From NCBI RefSeq assembly GCF_019654955.1, contig NZ_BPEV01000021.1, forward strand, positions 1 through 64,000: a stretch of DNA of 64,000 nucleotides, given 5' to 3'. The notes below the pieces were generated by a model, which searched no databases, was not told the origin of the DNA, and saw only the letters and a list, made by a program, of their open reading frames with translations. The position numbers and the translations under genes are program-made. Of the stretch, positions 44,470-54,440 are shown piece after piece. How positions within the stretch are numbered: position 1 is the stretch's first letter; the number at the start of each line of letters is the position of its first letter. The stretch comes from Shewanella sp. KT0246. Lineage in GTDB: Bacteria > Pseudomonadota > Gammaproteobacteria > Enterobacterales > Shewanellaceae.

Positions 44470-46383
44470 TTACGAGAAATCTTCTAAATAGGTGTAACCC
44501 TTTAGACCTAACTGTAACTCTTCCAAAATCGAGGTTCTTTCTTCTTCAGCAATATGCTGATTCACCAATTCTTCATAGGTTCGCATAAATGCCACAGCAT
44601 CTAAGTTTACATAACGAAGTACATCGGCAACCGTATCACCAGCTAATACTGATTCAATATTAGGTAAACCGTTTTCTTCAACACGGACGACGGCTGAATT
44701 AGTGTCACCAAACAAGTTATGCATATCACCCAAGATCTCTTGGTAAGCACCAACCATGAAAAAGCCGATTAAATAAGGGCTCTCTGGAGTCCAAGCTGGC
44801 ACTGGCAACGTGGTTTCGATACCTTGTCCATCAACGTACTGGTCAACAATACCATCAGAATCACAAGTGATATCCAGCATAACAGCTCGTCTTTCAGGCG
44901 GTTTGTCCAAACCACTTAACGGCAATACTGGGAACACTTGATCAATCCCCCATGCATCAGGAATTGATTGGAACAATGAAAAGTTGACAAAAAACTTATC
45001 CGCTAACTTCTCATTTAACTCATCAATAATAGGTCGATGGAATCGGTTGTTATTACTTAATAAGCTTTTTAATGCATAGCAAACTCGTAAATTGGTTTGC
45101 TCAGCCCAAGCACGTTGCATCAAGGTCAATTGGCCTACAGAGAACAACGAATGCGCTTCAGCAATATCACTTTGAGTGTCATGATAAATCTCAATAATCG
45201 CGCGATTATCTGGACGTTCACTCATATCCGTCCACGACTCCCACATGTTGTGTAATAGTTGTGGCGCATCTTCTTCAGGTGGCTGAATGTCTTCTGGTTT
45301 ATAAGATTCAGTGCCAATCACATCGGTAATTAATACCGCATGGTGAGCGGTTAAATGACGACCAGACTCAGAAATAATCCGCGGCATTGGTTGCTCATAT
45401 TCATTACAAATATCACTCAACACGCTGACAATGTTATTAGCGTATTCAGTTAAGCCGTAATTCATTGAGTTATTGCTTTGGCTTCGCGTGCCGTCGTAAT
45501 CTACGGCTAAGCCGCCACCAACATCAAAGGTATCAATCAATGCCCCTAACTTGCGTAACTCACAGTAAAAGCGCCCTGCTTCACTTACACCTTGGCGAAT
45601 ATCGCGGATATTGGCGATTTGCGAGCCTAAGTGGAAATGAATTAATTGCAAAGAACTCATCATGTCGAGCTGTTTTAATTCATTAAGGACTTTTAAAACC
45701 TGCGCTGCTGATAAGCCAAACTTTGACTTCTCGCCACCACTTGCTTGCCATTTCCCCTTACCTTGAAATGCAAGGCGAGTACGAAGGCCTAAACGTGGTG
45801 TAACGCCTAACTTTTCAGACTCTTGAAGAATCAGTTTTAACTCAGAAATCTTCTCAATAACGATATAGACTTTATGGCCAAGTTTTTCACCAATCAAAGC
45901 TAAGCGTACATATTCTTTGTCTTTATAACCGTTACAAACAATCACTGAACTGGCTTTTTGAGCCATGGCAAGAACGGCCATCAATTCAGGCTTACTACCT
46001 GCTTCTAAGCCCAACTGCGGGACTTCTTTAGACTTTTGACTTGCTAAAATCTCTTCAACAACCGTTTGTTGTTGATTCACTTTAATTGGGTAAACCAATA
46101 AGTAATCGTTCTGATATTCGTACTTCTGAATAGCTTCATTAAATGCATCACAAAGGTTTTCGACTCTGCGATGTAAAATCTGCGGGAAGCGCACAAGCAC
46201 AGGTAAAGCAACGCCGGCTTTAACCATATCTTTGGCAAGCTCATTTAAGCCAATGGTGCAATCTGGCTTACTTGGGTCTGGGGTCACTGTGACTTCACCA
46301 CTATCATCAATGCCAAAGTATTGTTGGCTCCAATGCGTTACGTTATAGCTAGAACGTGCGTTTTCGATAGACCAATCTTTCAT
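44470..46383 (-). CDS. speA: Biosynthetic arginine decarboxylase
   Basis: A 637-residue PLP enzyme (alanine-racemase-like fold) turning arginine into agmatine. The PLP Lys lies in '[10 protein letters not shown]'; '[15 protein letters not shown]', '[14 protein letters not shown]', '[13 protein letters not shown]' and '[12 protein letters not shown]' bind PLP and substrate, and '[17 protein letters not shown]' and the C-terminal '[14 protein letters not shown]' complete the family pattern. A start three codons upstream is possible; '[10 protein letters not shown]' is preferred because Shewanella SpeA proteins begin this way. SpeE lies just upstream (26-bp gap). Confidence 0.96.
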   Translation of the reverse strand: MKDWSIENARSSYNVTHWSQQYFGIDDSGEVTVTPDPSKPDCTIGLNELAKDMVKAGVALPVLVRFPQILHRRVENLCDAFNEAIQKYEYQNDYLLVYPIKVNQQQTVVEEILASQKSKEVPQLGLEAGSKPELMAVLAMAQKASSVIVCNGYKDKEYVRLALIGEKLGHKVYIVIEKISELKLILQESEKLGVTPRLGLRTRLAFQGKGKWQASGGEKSKFGLSAAQVLKVLNELKQLDMMSSLQLIHFHLGSQIANIRDIRQGVSEAGRFYCELRKLGALIDTFDVGGGLAVDYDGTRSQSNNSMNYGLTEYANNIVSVLSDICNEYEQPMPRIISESGRHLTAHHAVLITDVIGTESYKPEDIQPPEEDAPQLLHNMWESWTDMSERPDNRAIIEIYHDTQSDIAEAHSLFSVGQLTLMQRAWAEQTNLRVCYALKSLLSNNNRFHRPIIDELNEKLADKFFVNFSLFQSIPDAWGIDQVFPVLPLSGLDKPPERRAVMLDITCDSDGIVDQYVDGQGIETTLPVPAWTPESPYLIGFFMVGAYQEILGDMHNLFGDTNSAVVRVEENGLPNIESVLAGDTVADVLRYVNLDAVAFMRTYEELVNQHIAEEERTSILEELQLGLKGYTYLEDFS

Positions 46384-46409
46384 ATTCTTCATTCCGTCTA
46401 TTCAGCCGA

Positions 46410-47288
46410 TTATGCAGAAACGCTTTGAGCGTCTTTTACTGCACTTTCAACAAATGCAGGCAATGCAAAGCTTGCCATGTGTAAAGCAGGCGTATAGTAA
46501 CGAGTGCTGATATTAGCCTGTTCAAAACGTTGCTTTAATGTCGTTAAATCTTGCTCGCGAGCCGTTAAATCATTAGTCGCCCATGCAAAAGCCATTGTGC
46601 CACCAATATATGTAGGTACTGCAGCATTATAAAACCAGCAGTCTTTTACATAAGGACTCATGCGCCTTACTGTATCTTGCAGCTCTTGGGGTTGCATAAA
46701 TGCCACCCCATTTTGAGCGACAAAAATACCATTGTCTGTTAAACTGCGAGTGCAATTTTCATAAAATGCCGAGCTGAACAACACTTCACCAGGCCCCACA
46801 GGATCGGTGCAGTCAGAAATAATCACATCAAACTGCTGCTGGCAATGTTCAATAAAATGCATCCCATCATCAATCACTAAATTAACACGTGCATCTTCAA
46901 ATGCACCTTGTGAATGTTGAGGGAAATAGGTTTTACACATTTCAACTACATTAGCATCGATTTCAACCATAGTAACCTGCTCTATAGATTGATGTTTTAA
47001 TACCTGTCGTAGCATTCCACCGTCACCACCACCGATGATAAGTACTTTTTTAGCACTGCCATGCGCAAGGATAGGTACGTGAGTCATCATTTCATGATAA
47101 ACAAATTCATCTTTTTCAGTTGTTTGAATAGCGCCATTAAGTGCCATTACTCGGCCAAAATTAGTATTTTCAAAAATACTTAAATGCCACTGCTCTGTTT
47201 TTTGTTCAAACAGAACTTGTTCAACTTCAAAATACTGACCGTAGCCGGTATGCAATGTTTCGTAATAAATATTTGATTTGTTTAGCAT
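46410..47288 (-). CDS. speE: Spermidine synthase
   Basis: A 292-residue aminopropyltransferase making spermidine from putrescine and decarboxylated SAM. '[21 protein letters not shown]', '[25 protein letters not shown]', '[16 protein letters not shown]', '[13 protein letters not shown]' and '[15 protein letters not shown]' match E. coli SpeE throughout; the Asp in 'SDCTDP' is catalytic. The longest frame starts with GTG 13 codons earlier, but the ATG at 47288 has GGA seven bases upstream and gives the E. coli-like N-terminus. It is the first gene of the operon. Confidence 0.95.
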   Translation of the reverse strand: MLNKSNIYYETLHTGYGQYFEVEQVLFEQKTEQWHLSIFENTNFGRVMALNGAIQTTEKDEFVYHEMMTHVPILAHGSAKKVLIIGGGDGGMLRQVLKHQSIEQVTMVEIDANVVEMCKTYFPQHSQGAFEDARVNLVIDDGMHFIEHCQQQFDVIISDCTDPVGPGEVLFSSAFYENCTRSLTDNGIFVAQNGVAFMQPQELQDTVRRMSPYVKDCWFYNAAVPTYIGGTMAFAWATNDLTAREQDLTTLKQRFEQANISTRYYTPALHMASFALPAFVESAVKDAQSVSA

Positions 47289-47867
47289 GTCAAAGTCCAA
47301 CGCTGCCATAAATTCGATGACCGTCACAGCGTAGATGTAAGTTAAAAACGTGAATCATTAAGCTTGTACTGTTTTTTATAGTAAAACTCATAATTCGAGC
47401 CAATGCTATTTAGACAGAATTCAATCAATGCTTCTATGGTTTTAATCGAGTATCTGTAACCTTACTTCATAAAAGCAAGGGGTCACTCACAACCCAACTA
47501 TATAATCTGTTCTTTTTATCTAAAATCACGAATATTAGGATTCGTTGGTTCAATTAAAAAAGCGGCGCAATTAAACCCTGCAAACCGTGATAATGCAAGG
47601 ATGAAAAAGCAATTTTAGTATAAATTTAATTCATTATTTAACTGCAACAGCAATGTTATGTTTTTTTTGTTAAAAACCAGACAGTTCTGGCAAATAATTT
47701 GTGCTCAATTGAGATAGTTTATTAACCTAGCCATTTTCAAACTAAGCTTTTAAGCTTGAGATTATTATCTCAAGTATCAAACGCAGAAATAAGCACAGTT
47801 ACAAGCATCGATATTGCGTATATAATTACCCAGTTTTCTCCTTATCTTTAGTTAAATAGAGCCGCAA
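47289..47867. other. Divergent promoter region of the spe operon and CvfB-like gene
   Basis: A 579-bp AT-rich gap. It holds a good sigma-70-like promoter for the plus-strand gene (47798-47826). I found no clear promoter or operator for the spe operon and no small gene. Confidence 0.5.
47798..47826 (+). promoter_or_regulatory. Sigma-70-like promoter of the CvfB-like gene
   Basis: GTTACA (47798-47803), 17 bases, TATAAT (47821-47826); about 40 bp before the start codon. Confidence 0.55.
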
Positions 47868-48701
47868 ATGATACAAATCGGAAAGAGTCACTCCCTAGAA
47901 GTCGTTAAACAAGTCAGTTTTGGCATTTATGTGAATGCGCAAGAACTAGGTCAAGTATTACTACCTAATAAGTTCGTCCCTAAAAACTGCCAAGTTGGCG
48001 ATATGGTTGATGTATTTCTTTATCTTGATTCTGAAGATATTGTTATTGCGACGACCCAAAAACCTTACGCTCAAGTCGGTGAGTTCGCTTATTTAAAAGC
48101 AATCGCGACAGGTCCTTTTGGCGCTTTTTTAGATTGGGGCTTAGATAAAGATTTATTACTTCCTTTCGGTGAGCAACATAGAAGCATCGAAGAAGGTAAG
48201 TCATACCTAGTTTATGTTCATGCTAACCATGTAGATGAACGTATTATGGCTTCATCAAAAGTCGATAAGTTTTTAGATAAGACGCCAGCTGATTACGAAG
48301 CAGGACAAGAAGTCGACTTAATCATTGGTGGCAGCACAGATTTAGGCTTTAAAGCCATTATCAATAACGCTCATTGGGGCGTATTGTTCCAAAATGAAGT
48401 TTTCCAGCGTTTGAGTTTCGGTCAATCTATTAAAGGTTACATCAAACAAGTTCGTGATGATGGCAAAGTGGATTTGATTTTACAAAAAGCCGATCAAAAG
48501 AACTTAGACAGAAATGCTGAAACCATCATCAACAAATTACACCGTGCAGGTGGCTTCTTGCCACTGAATGACAAGACTGACTCAGCTATTATTTATGATC
48601 AATTAGCCATGAGTAAAAAAGCTTTCAAGCGAAGTATTGGTGGCTTATTCAAAGGTGGACAAATTAGTATCCAAGACGATGGCATCAGATTGCTTAAATA
48701 A
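47868..48701 (+). CDS. CvfB-like S1 RNA-binding protein
   Basis: A 277-residue protein with tandem S1-type domains (about 1-210) and a C-terminal winged helix ('GGFLPLNDKTDSAIIYDQLAMSKKAFKRSIGGLFKGGQI', paraphrased here as the 'SKK.FK..IG.L.K...I' pattern). 'GPFGAFLDWGLDKDLLLPFGEQ' is typical of CvfB. Family members bind RNA and affect virulence gene expression in Gram-positives; no role is known in this group. A sigma-70-like promoter precedes it and a terminator follows. Confidence 0.88.
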   Translation: MIQIGKSHSLEVVKQVSFGIYVNAQELGQVLLPNKFVPKNCQVGDMVDVFLYLDSEDIVIATTQKPYAQVGEFAYLKAIATGPFGAFLDWGLDKDLLLPFGEQHRSIEEGKSYLVYVHANHVDERIMASSKVDKFLDKTPADYEAGQEVDLIIGGSTDLGFKAIINNAHWGVLFQNEVFQRLSFGQSIKGYIKQVRDDGKVDLILQKADQKNLDRNAETIINKLHRAGGFLPLNDKTDSAIIYDQLAMSKKAFKRSIGGLFKGGQISIQDDGIRLLK

Positions 48702-48728
48702 ACTGCATCCAGCCTGAATTATTTGATA

Positions 48729-48764
48729 AAAAGCATGGTTCTGTTATAACAAACCATGCTTTTT
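48729..48764 (+). terminator. Terminator of the CvfB-like gene
   Basis: AAAAGCATGGTT/AACCATGCTTTT stem with an 11-base loop and a T run. Confidence 0.88.
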
Positions 48765-48779
48765 TATTTGGAGTAATTT

Positions 48780-49448
48780 ATGGAACTTAGCAATCAAGAA
48801 GCCCGTATTATCGGCTGTTTATTAGAAAAAGAAATTACTACCCCCGAGCAATACCCTCTTTCAATCAATTCCTTAACCATGGCGTGTAATCAAAAAAGTA
48901 GCCGTGAACCCGTTATGAGTCTCACTGACCAAGAAACACAATCACTCATAGATGATCTCACCAAGAAAAGATTGATCAGTGAGCAAACAGGATTTGGCAG
49001 TCGAGTCGTCAAATACAAACATCGTTTTTGTAACACCGAATTTAGTGATCTTCAGTTTTCTAGTGAGCAACTTGCAGTGCTTATTGTATTGTTACTTCGT
49101 GGCCCACAGACCCCTGGTGAATTGAAAACACGCTGCAATCGATTACATGAATTTGATAGTCCGCAGCAAGTTGAAGCCGCATTACAATCTTTAGCGTCTC
49201 GCGATGAACCTCTAGTGGTGCAATTACCCCGTGAAGCTAACCGTCGGGATAGCCGTTATGCGCAACTATTTTCAGATAAACAATTTCTAGAGCAAGGTAG
49301 TACTCAATTTGAAGTCAGCGCCGCTCCGATAAGTAAATCAGTGAATAATGAGGCAACGAATGCATTACTTGAGCGAGTTGATACACTAGAAGCTCAAGTC
49401 AGTGATTTAACCCAGCGTTTATCTGAGCTTGAACAACTTCTTGATTAA
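48780..49448 (+). CDS. yceH: YceH (DUF480) family protein
   Basis: A 222-residue protein of two winged-helix domains plus a C-terminal coiled coil ('[27 protein letters not shown]'). '[40 protein letters not shown]' (here the 'LLEKE.TTP..YPLS.N.L..ACNQKS.R' pattern) and '[13 protein letters not shown]' define the family. Function unknown, likely DNA or RNA binding. It starts right after the terminator of the preceding gene. Confidence 0.92.
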   Translation: MELSNQEARIIGCLLEKEITTPEQYPLSINSLTMACNQKSSREPVMSLTDQETQSLIDDLTKKRLISEQTGFGSRVVKYKHRFCNTEFSDLQFSSEQLAVLIVLLLRGPQTPGELKTRCNRLHEFDSPQQVEAALQSLASRDEPLVVQLPREANRRDSRYAQLFSDKQFLEQGSTQFEVSAAPISKSVNNEATNALLERVDTLEAQVSDLTQRLSELEQLLD

Positions 49449-49557
49449 CCATTAATGTTCAAGTTAACACAGACTTAACAAAAATTAATCTTCATCGAGT
49501 CCGCTATCAAGTATGATGGCGGACACATCATCGTTTTCTCAAGGATATTTTTTATTT

Positions 49558-50391
49558 ATGGACTCATCTCCTCGCTCTTCCTCACTTCGTCAGACTTGGC
49601 TGATTGCCAGTTACGAACTGAGTAAGCGATTTACCAATACTAAAGGGATTGCGGCGTTAATCGCATTCTCGCTCCTTTGGGCAATTATCTTGCTATATCC
49701 AGTGCAAAGTGCATCGGTATACATGCTAGAACCAGGATTTAAAGAGTTGGTCCAAGGCATATATGGGCCAGATGCGTTAAGCCAGCTTTTTAGCTGGAAA
49801 GTCGCCGAGTTTGCTGTCTTTTGGTGTATTGCACTTTATGTGTTCCCCATGTTTAGCATCTTTATTACCGCCGACCAATTTAGTTCAGATAAACACCGTG
49901 GTTCATTCAGGTTTCTGACATTAAGAGTCAGTCGCGATAGTATTTTCTTTGGCCGCTTCTTAGGTCAGATGCTGATTCAATCTTGTTTACTATTACTGAC
50001 AATTATCGCCACGATCCTAATGGTACTGAGTCGAGATGCCAGCTTATTTGCTGATGCACTATTAAGTGGCTTTTCTGTGTTCATTAATGTGTTTATCGCA
50101 TTACTGCCTTATACCGCGGTAATGGCAGTATTATCTTGGTATGCCAACAGTGCTAGACAAGCGAGTATTTATGCAGTCATTCTGTGGGCAGTTAGTGGTA
50201 TTTTAATTATGCTCATTAATAGCCAAATACCCGCAATGTCATTTTTAAGCTGGGTGCTGCCTGGTTCGCAATTATCTCTGATGATAAATACCCAAGGCTT
50301 AGGCTCGTTGATGTACGCTCCCATTCCTTTGATTCAAACGCTCGCAGTATTAATTGCAGGTCGTATTTACATGCAACGGAGTGCACTATGA
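49558..50391 (+). CDS. ABC transporter permease
   Basis: A 277-residue inner-membrane protein with about six TM segments, of the NosY-like ABC-2 type ('RFTNTKGIAALIAFSLLWAII', 'DKHRGSFRFLTLRVSRDSIFFGRFLGQML'). It should pair with the ATPase whose gene overlaps its last four bases (ATGA). The start is uncertain: ATG 49558 has AAGGA 13 bases upstream, while an ATG at 49513 lies inside a small hairpin (GTCCGC/GCGGAC, 49499-49524) without a ribosome site. The substrate is unknown. Confidence 0.83.
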   Translation: MDSSPRSSSLRQTWLIASYELSKRFTNTKGIAALIAFSLLWAIILLYPVQSASVYMLEPGFKELVQGIYGPDALSQLFSWKVAEFAVFWCIALYVFPMFSIFITADQFSSDKHRGSFRFLTLRVSRDSIFFGRFLGQMLIQSCLLLLTIIATILMVLSRDASLFADALLSGFSVFINVFIALLPYTAVMAVLSWYANSARQASIYAVILWAVSGILIMLINSQIPAMSFLSWVLPGSQLSLMINTQGLGSLMYAPIPLIQTLAVLIAGRIYMQRSAL

Positions 50392-51290
50392 AGCTAATTA
50401 CTTGTGAAGGCGTATCGAAGCAATACGGCGCCAAAGCTGCGTTATCTAATATTAATTTATCTTTAGATACTGGTGCACCTATTGCTCTTGTGGGACCTAA
50501 CGGTGCAGGTAAAACAACCCTATTTAGTTTGTTGTGTGGTTATATTCATCCAAGTGCCGGTGACATTACCATTTTGGGTGAACAGCCTGGCAGTCAAAAA
50601 CTACAAAATTTAGTATCAGCTTTACCTCAAGATGCAGCGCTCGATCCAAACTTTACCATAGTGTCGCAACTGACCTTTTTTGGAAAGTTGCAAGGCATGA
50701 CGGGCAAACAAGCAAAACAAGAGGCTTTAAGAGTTTTAGATTTAGTCGATCTGACCTCGTCAGCTTTAATGCTTCCCAAAAGCTTAAGCCATGGTATGAG
50801 CAAGCGTGTTTCTATTGCTCAGGCGTTGATGGGCTCACCTAAATTAGTATTGCTGGATGAGCCTACAGCAGGCCTCGACCCAGCTAACGCCAAAAAGATC
50901 CGTCAAATCGTAAAGAATTTATCCGCTACCACTACTTTTGTCATTAGCTCACATAACTTAGAAGAGTTAGAAAAACTTTGTGATCAGGTGTTATATCTTG
51001 AGCAAGGCCAGCTGCAACAATCCGTTTCAATGAAAGCTGATGCTGAAACAGCCTTCTTAACCCTCACTATGCAGCAATCTGATATTCAATTACTCAGTGA
51101 TAAAGTGAAAAGCATGCCGAAAATCATCAATGTTAAAATTAATAATGACGAACAAATCATTATTGAACATCACATTGATCATAGTTTTAATCTGGAATCG
51201 TCACTGCTTGCGTTATTTAGCGAACAAGGCTGGCAATATAAAGCCATTATGAAAGGCAGAAGTTTAGAAGAAACCTTATTCTCCAACTAA
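50388..51290 (+). CDS. ABC transporter ATP-binding protein
   Basis: A 300-residue ATPase: Walker A 'VGPNGAGKTTLF', signature 'LSHGMSKRVSIAQALMG' (slightly non-standard), Walker B 'LVLLDEPTAGLDP' and switch His in 'ISSHNLEELE'. The last 85 residues form an accessory domain as in drug or lipid exporters. With the overlapping permease it makes a simple two-gene exporter with no binding protein. It resembles the NosF/CcmA class, but no nos genes are present. Confidence 0.92.
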   Translation: MKLITCEGVSKQYGAKAALSNINLSLDTGAPIALVGPNGAGKTTLFSLLCGYIHPSAGDITILGEQPGSQKLQNLVSALPQDAALDPNFTIVSQLTFFGKLQGMTGKQAKQEALRVLDLVDLTSSALMLPKSLSHGMSKRVSIAQALMGSPKLVLLDEPTAGLDPANAKKIRQIVKNLSATTTFVISSHNLEELEKLCDQVLYLEQGQLQQSVSMKADAETAFLTLTMQQSDIQLLSDKVKSMPKIINVKINNDEQIIIEHHIDHSFNLESSLLALFSEQGWQYKAIMKGRSLEETLFSN

Positions 51291-51352
51291 ATGTTGCTCG
51301 CTATCTAGTATTCAGCGATAGATGGTTTCGACATAAAAGTTAGAGAATGTTT

Positions 51353-51380
51353 AAAGGCCCAGTATTATTACTGGGCTTTT
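51353..51380 (+). terminator. Terminator of the ABC exporter operon
   Basis: GCCCAGTA/TACTGGGC stem with a TTAT loop, extended by AAAG/CTTT, followed by T-rich sequence. Confidence 0.88.
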
Positions 51381-51696
51381 TATTGGAATTTTCTATTGAA
51401 TAAACGTGATACTAAGCAAGCTAAGCCTATAGCAAGCTAACAAATAAATAGTGGTCAATGACTCTCAACTAATGCCGCCTCCGCCCTTTAATTGAAAAAC
51501 CTTAAGCCAACTCTATATAGTTTTAACTTTAGCTGATTTTATAGAGAGCCTTAGCCAGATAGTGCCTATTTCTATAACCACCGCACATAACTAACACATA
51601 TAACTAACGCTTATAAGCATGGCATATAACCCGTTTCAGCGTCGTATAGTAGGAAACACCGCAGTATAGGCTTTATTAAGGGGGTACTTTGAATTT

Positions 51697-51774
51697 ATGG
51701 AGCGTTATTGGACGACAGAACAGCTGCAGGAGTTGGTAGAGGTTTTACTAAAGTATTTATCGAAACTTTTTTAA
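51697..51774 (+). CDS. Possible 25-aa peptide
   Basis: An ATG frame encoding a short amphipathic peptide (starts MERYWTTEQLQELVEVLL, ends LSKLF) with acidic and Lys residues spaced along a helix. AAGGGGG lies about 13 bases upstream, rather far. It sits directly before the T-rich terminator of cspA on the opposite strand. No family known to me. Confidence 0.3.
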   Translation: MERYWTTEQLQELVEVLLKYLSKLF

Positions 51775-51783
51775 AGGCAAAAA

Positions 51784-51810
51784 AAAACTGTAGTCAAAGA
51801 CTACAGTTTT
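51784..51810 (-). terminator. Terminator of cspA
   Basis: AAAACTGTAGTC/GACTACAGTTTT with an AAA loop, and a long T run on the minus strand. Confidence 0.9.
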
Positions 51811-51840
51811 ATTTAATTATCTAGCCGAAGCTAGGAATAA

Positions 51841-52047
51841 TTAAACTACAGTTACGTTCTCAGCTTGAGGTCCTTTCTGACCTTGAGTAACAGTGAACTG
51901 AACTTTTTGACCTTCGTCAAGAGTTTTGAAACCGTCTGAGTTGATAGCACGGAAGTGAACGAATACGTCTGGACCAGACTCTTGCTCGATAAATCCGAAA
52001 CCTTTGTCAGAGTTGAACCACTTAACAACACCAGTAACTTGAGACAT
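51841..52047 (-). CDS. Cold shock protein (CspA family)
   Basis: A 68-residue OB-fold RNA chaperone: '[27 protein letters not shown]' is read as RNP1 'KGFGFI' and RNP2 'VFVHF'. It melts mRNA structure at low temperature or in growth arrest. The open frame extends 39 codons upstream but the ATG at 52047 matches the family; the upstream part is the 5' leader, which is long as in cspA genes. No cold-box element was identified. Confidence 0.95.
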   Translation of the reverse strand: MSQVTGVVKWFNSDKGFGFIEQESGPDVFVHFRAINSDGFKTLDEGQKVQFTVTQGQKGPQAENVTVV

Positions 52048-52325
52048 GATATAAATCCTGTATATAAAAAATAAAGCCTTAACGGCGGTAGAGCTGAAAA
52101 TGCCGGTTTTACTTATGTTCACAGGACGAAACTGGTCGTATTGAAACACATAAACTAAGCCCAACCTTCAAGCCCGATAGATTATGAACCTTTCTACGGG
52201 GATGTCAACTAACATCAACATTTTAATTCAATTAGTTATTACCACGCTTAAAATTCGCGAATGAGATAACAACTAAAAACTAAATATCAGATTCAAAAAG
52301 TAAAATAGCAAATTTAGATGACAAA

Positions 52326-53216
52326 TCAATTACGTTGATGAATTTCAATACTAAAGTCTAATTCGCAGCTAAGTCCTTGATCTGCAATTTGGGCTTTTTG
52401 CTCTTGAGTTAGTTTCCATGCATACGGTGTCATATTTAAAAAGTTTTCAATATCAATAGGGTCTGATAACTCTAATGGGTACTGTAATCTTTCTTGATGC
52501 AAACAATTAAAGCCCTCAAGCTCAGCTTTTGGCTCATCATGGGGTTTAGGTTCACTGTAGATGATTTTTTTCATGGCAAAATGATGCATTGGACCAGGCG
52601 AAACCGTAATTAAAATGCCGCCTTTTTTAATCACTCTTTGCAATTCTTCAAGTTTAGAAGGCGCATAAATACGCATGGACAAGTCGAACAAACCATCGGC
52701 AAATGGCATTTCATATGCACTCGCAACACAAAAATCTAAATCAGAATATCGTTTAGATGCGTATTTAATCGCTGATTTAGAAATATCTAATCCTTGCAAG
52801 TGACATCCAATACCCTGTCCAGAGCGTTCATCGGCACTTGTATCAACGGTAACATCACCCTTTGCCGTAGCGTTATCCATAATTGCTTTGAATAAACGAT
52901 GACTGTAATAGCCCTCACCGCAGCCAATATCTAATATTTTTTGCTGTGTAGTTTTAGCCTCTGAATAACTGAATTGAATCGCGAGTTCGTTGACTCTATC
53001 ACTGAGCTTTTGATAATAACCTTTATTTAAAAACTCCCGTCTCGCAAACATCATGGTTTTATTATCACCAGGATCTTTTGAGTTTTTCTTTTGAACCGGT
53101 AGCAAATTGACATAGCCTTCTTTTGCACAATCAAACTGATGACGATTCTCACACTGCCAAGACTTAGCATTATTAAGTGACAAAGAAGTACGGCATATAG
53201 GACAAATATATTGCAT
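52326..53216 (-). CDS. rlmA: 23S rRNA (guanine-745-N1)-methyltransferase RlmA
   Basis: A 296-residue methyltransferase modifying G745 in helix 35 of 23S rRNA. The N-terminal zinc site is Cys5-x2-Cys8...Cys22-x3-His26 ('CPICRTSL', 'WQCENRHQFD'); SAM motif I is 'ILDIGCGEGYYSHRL'; 'VSPGPMHHFAMKKIIY' is a family hallmark. It is about 25 residues longer than E. coli RlmA because of a polar insert after motif I ('TAKGDVTVDTSADERSG'). The ATG at 53216 is used; the longer frame begins with TTG. Confidence 0.93.
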   Translation of the reverse strand: MQYICPICRTSLSLNNAKSWQCENRHQFDCAKEGYVNLLPVQKKNSKDPGDNKTMMFARREFLNKGYYQKLSDRVNELAIQFSYSEAKTTQQKILDIGCGEGYYSHRLFKAIMDNATAKGDVTVDTSADERSGQGIGCHLQGLDISKSAIKYASKRYSDLDFCVASAYEMPFADGLFDLSMRIYAPSKLEELQRVIKKGGILITVSPGPMHHFAMKKIIYSEPKPHDEPKAELEGFNCLHQERLQYPLELSDPIDIENFLNMTPYAWKLTQEQKAQIADQGLSCELDFSIEIHQRN

Positions 53217-53314
53217 CAAATAACTCTATATATAATAAAAGGCATGGTTGAACTCTAATTAAAGAGTTGCTTAAAACGAATTGGCAAGGATTTTACGCAA
53301 TGAACGGGGAAATG

Positions 53315-54202
53315 TCAGGTTTCTTCAGTCAACTTATCTACCATTAGGCTCACATCCGCTGGCGCTAATAAAGTAAAGCACTCTAATTTACGCTGCAAAT
53401 CTTCAACATCTTTCGATAGCTCATTGGCTGCTGTAGCGTAATTGGTTCGCTGTTGAGACTGACTATAAGTTCTCAGTAGCCACTGTTGTTTGTGGTTGAG
53501 TAAATTATCGAGTTTCAGCAGTTGAGCAGCAATGACCGCATGAACTTTATGATGCGTTTGTGATAAATACAAATTGATATCCGCCCTTACCTGTTCAATC
53601 TCGCTAATATTTAATGCTAACGTGGCAGGTGGCTCTTCATAATCAAAGTTTCTGGCAAGGATCGCTTTGGCCATCATAAGCTCTTTTGGCTCTTGGTTCA
53701 GGCGCAAGTCTTGTTCAAGGTTCACCGATTCACATACTGAATGCTGGTAACTGACGCTAACCAAGTTTTGCGATAAGTTTTTAACATCAAATGATAAACC
53801 AACACCTTTTCTTAATGACTGAGCAGAAATCCTTGGTGCAATGCCTATTTTGGCGTATAGACGAAACCCTTGGCCTAAGGCTCGGTTAAACGTGAAATTT
53901 ATAGCCTGAGGACTTGATTCAGTGTCAGATTCAATTTCAGCTTCATCAATAACTGCAGGGTCAATGGCAGCAGGAAAGTTAAGGCGCTCATCTAACACTT
54001 CAACTTTAAAAAATGGTTGGCAGGTTAAAATAAAACTCGCAGATTGGGCGCAATGAGACTCGCAGATGATAATTTCTGCTAATGGCTGGCTTAATGCAGG
54101 TAATAAAATAAAATCACTCACGTCTTCTGCAAGTGCAATCAATAAGGTTTGCCCCTGATTGATTTGATACTTAACTGGTTGACTAAATAAATGATTGTAC
54201 AT
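53315..54202 (-). CDS. Hypothetical protein
   Basis: I do not recognise this 295-residue protein. It has no signal peptide or membrane segment. The N-terminal half is beta-rich with an acidic stretch ('AVIDEAEIESDTESS'); the middle has 'GQGFRLYAKIGIAPRISAQSLRKGVGLSF'-type strands; the last 100 residues are helical, with Gln/Leu-rich heptad-like spacing suggesting a coiled coil. It lies 98 bp upstream of rlmA on the same strand. Confidence 0.7.
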   Translation of the reverse strand: MYNHLFSQPVKYQINQGQTLLIALAEDVSDFILLPALSQPLAEIIICESHCAQSASFILTCQPFFKVEVLDERLNFPAAIDPAVIDEAEIESDTESSPQAINFTFNRALGQGFRLYAKIGIAPRISAQSLRKGVGLSFDVKNLSQNLVSVSYQHSVCESVNLEQDLRLNQEPKELMMAKAILARNFDYEEPPATLALNISEIEQVRADINLYLSQTHHKVHAVIAAQLLKLDNLLNHKQQWLLRTYSQSQQRTNYATAANELSKDVEDLQRKLECFTLLAPADVSLMVDKLTEET

Positions 54203-54440
54203 TTTTGAACTCCTGAATACCTTTCTAGATTGTAACCAGCAAATTTAATTACGTCATCTTATTAACTGCATTACATTAGATTTACTGCATATTTATTAAA
54301 CCAAAATACAACATCGAGATAATCAATCTTTATATATATCTTCAGTCCGGTGAGTTCTCATTTGCTTGTATAATGACCAAATAGACTTCGATAGGCCGAG
54401 CAAATAAAAACAATGTTCTCTGTTGAATTTACGAATTAAA

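Larger units (their letters stand above)
51291..51840. other. Intergenic region between ABC genes and cspA
   Basis: A 550-bp gap containing terminators at both ends (51353-51380 and 51784-51810) and a possible 25-codon frame (51697-51774). Otherwise I see nothing. Confidence 0.6.

Noticed and set aside
47289..47327. GTG start extending SpeE by 13 residues
   Set aside because: The ATG at 47288 has a better ribosome site and aligns with E. coli SpeE.
49558..51290. nos or ccm (denitrification / cytochrome c maturation) transporter
   Set aside because: The ABC pair resembles NosFY/CcmAB in size only; no nos or ccm genes are adjacent.
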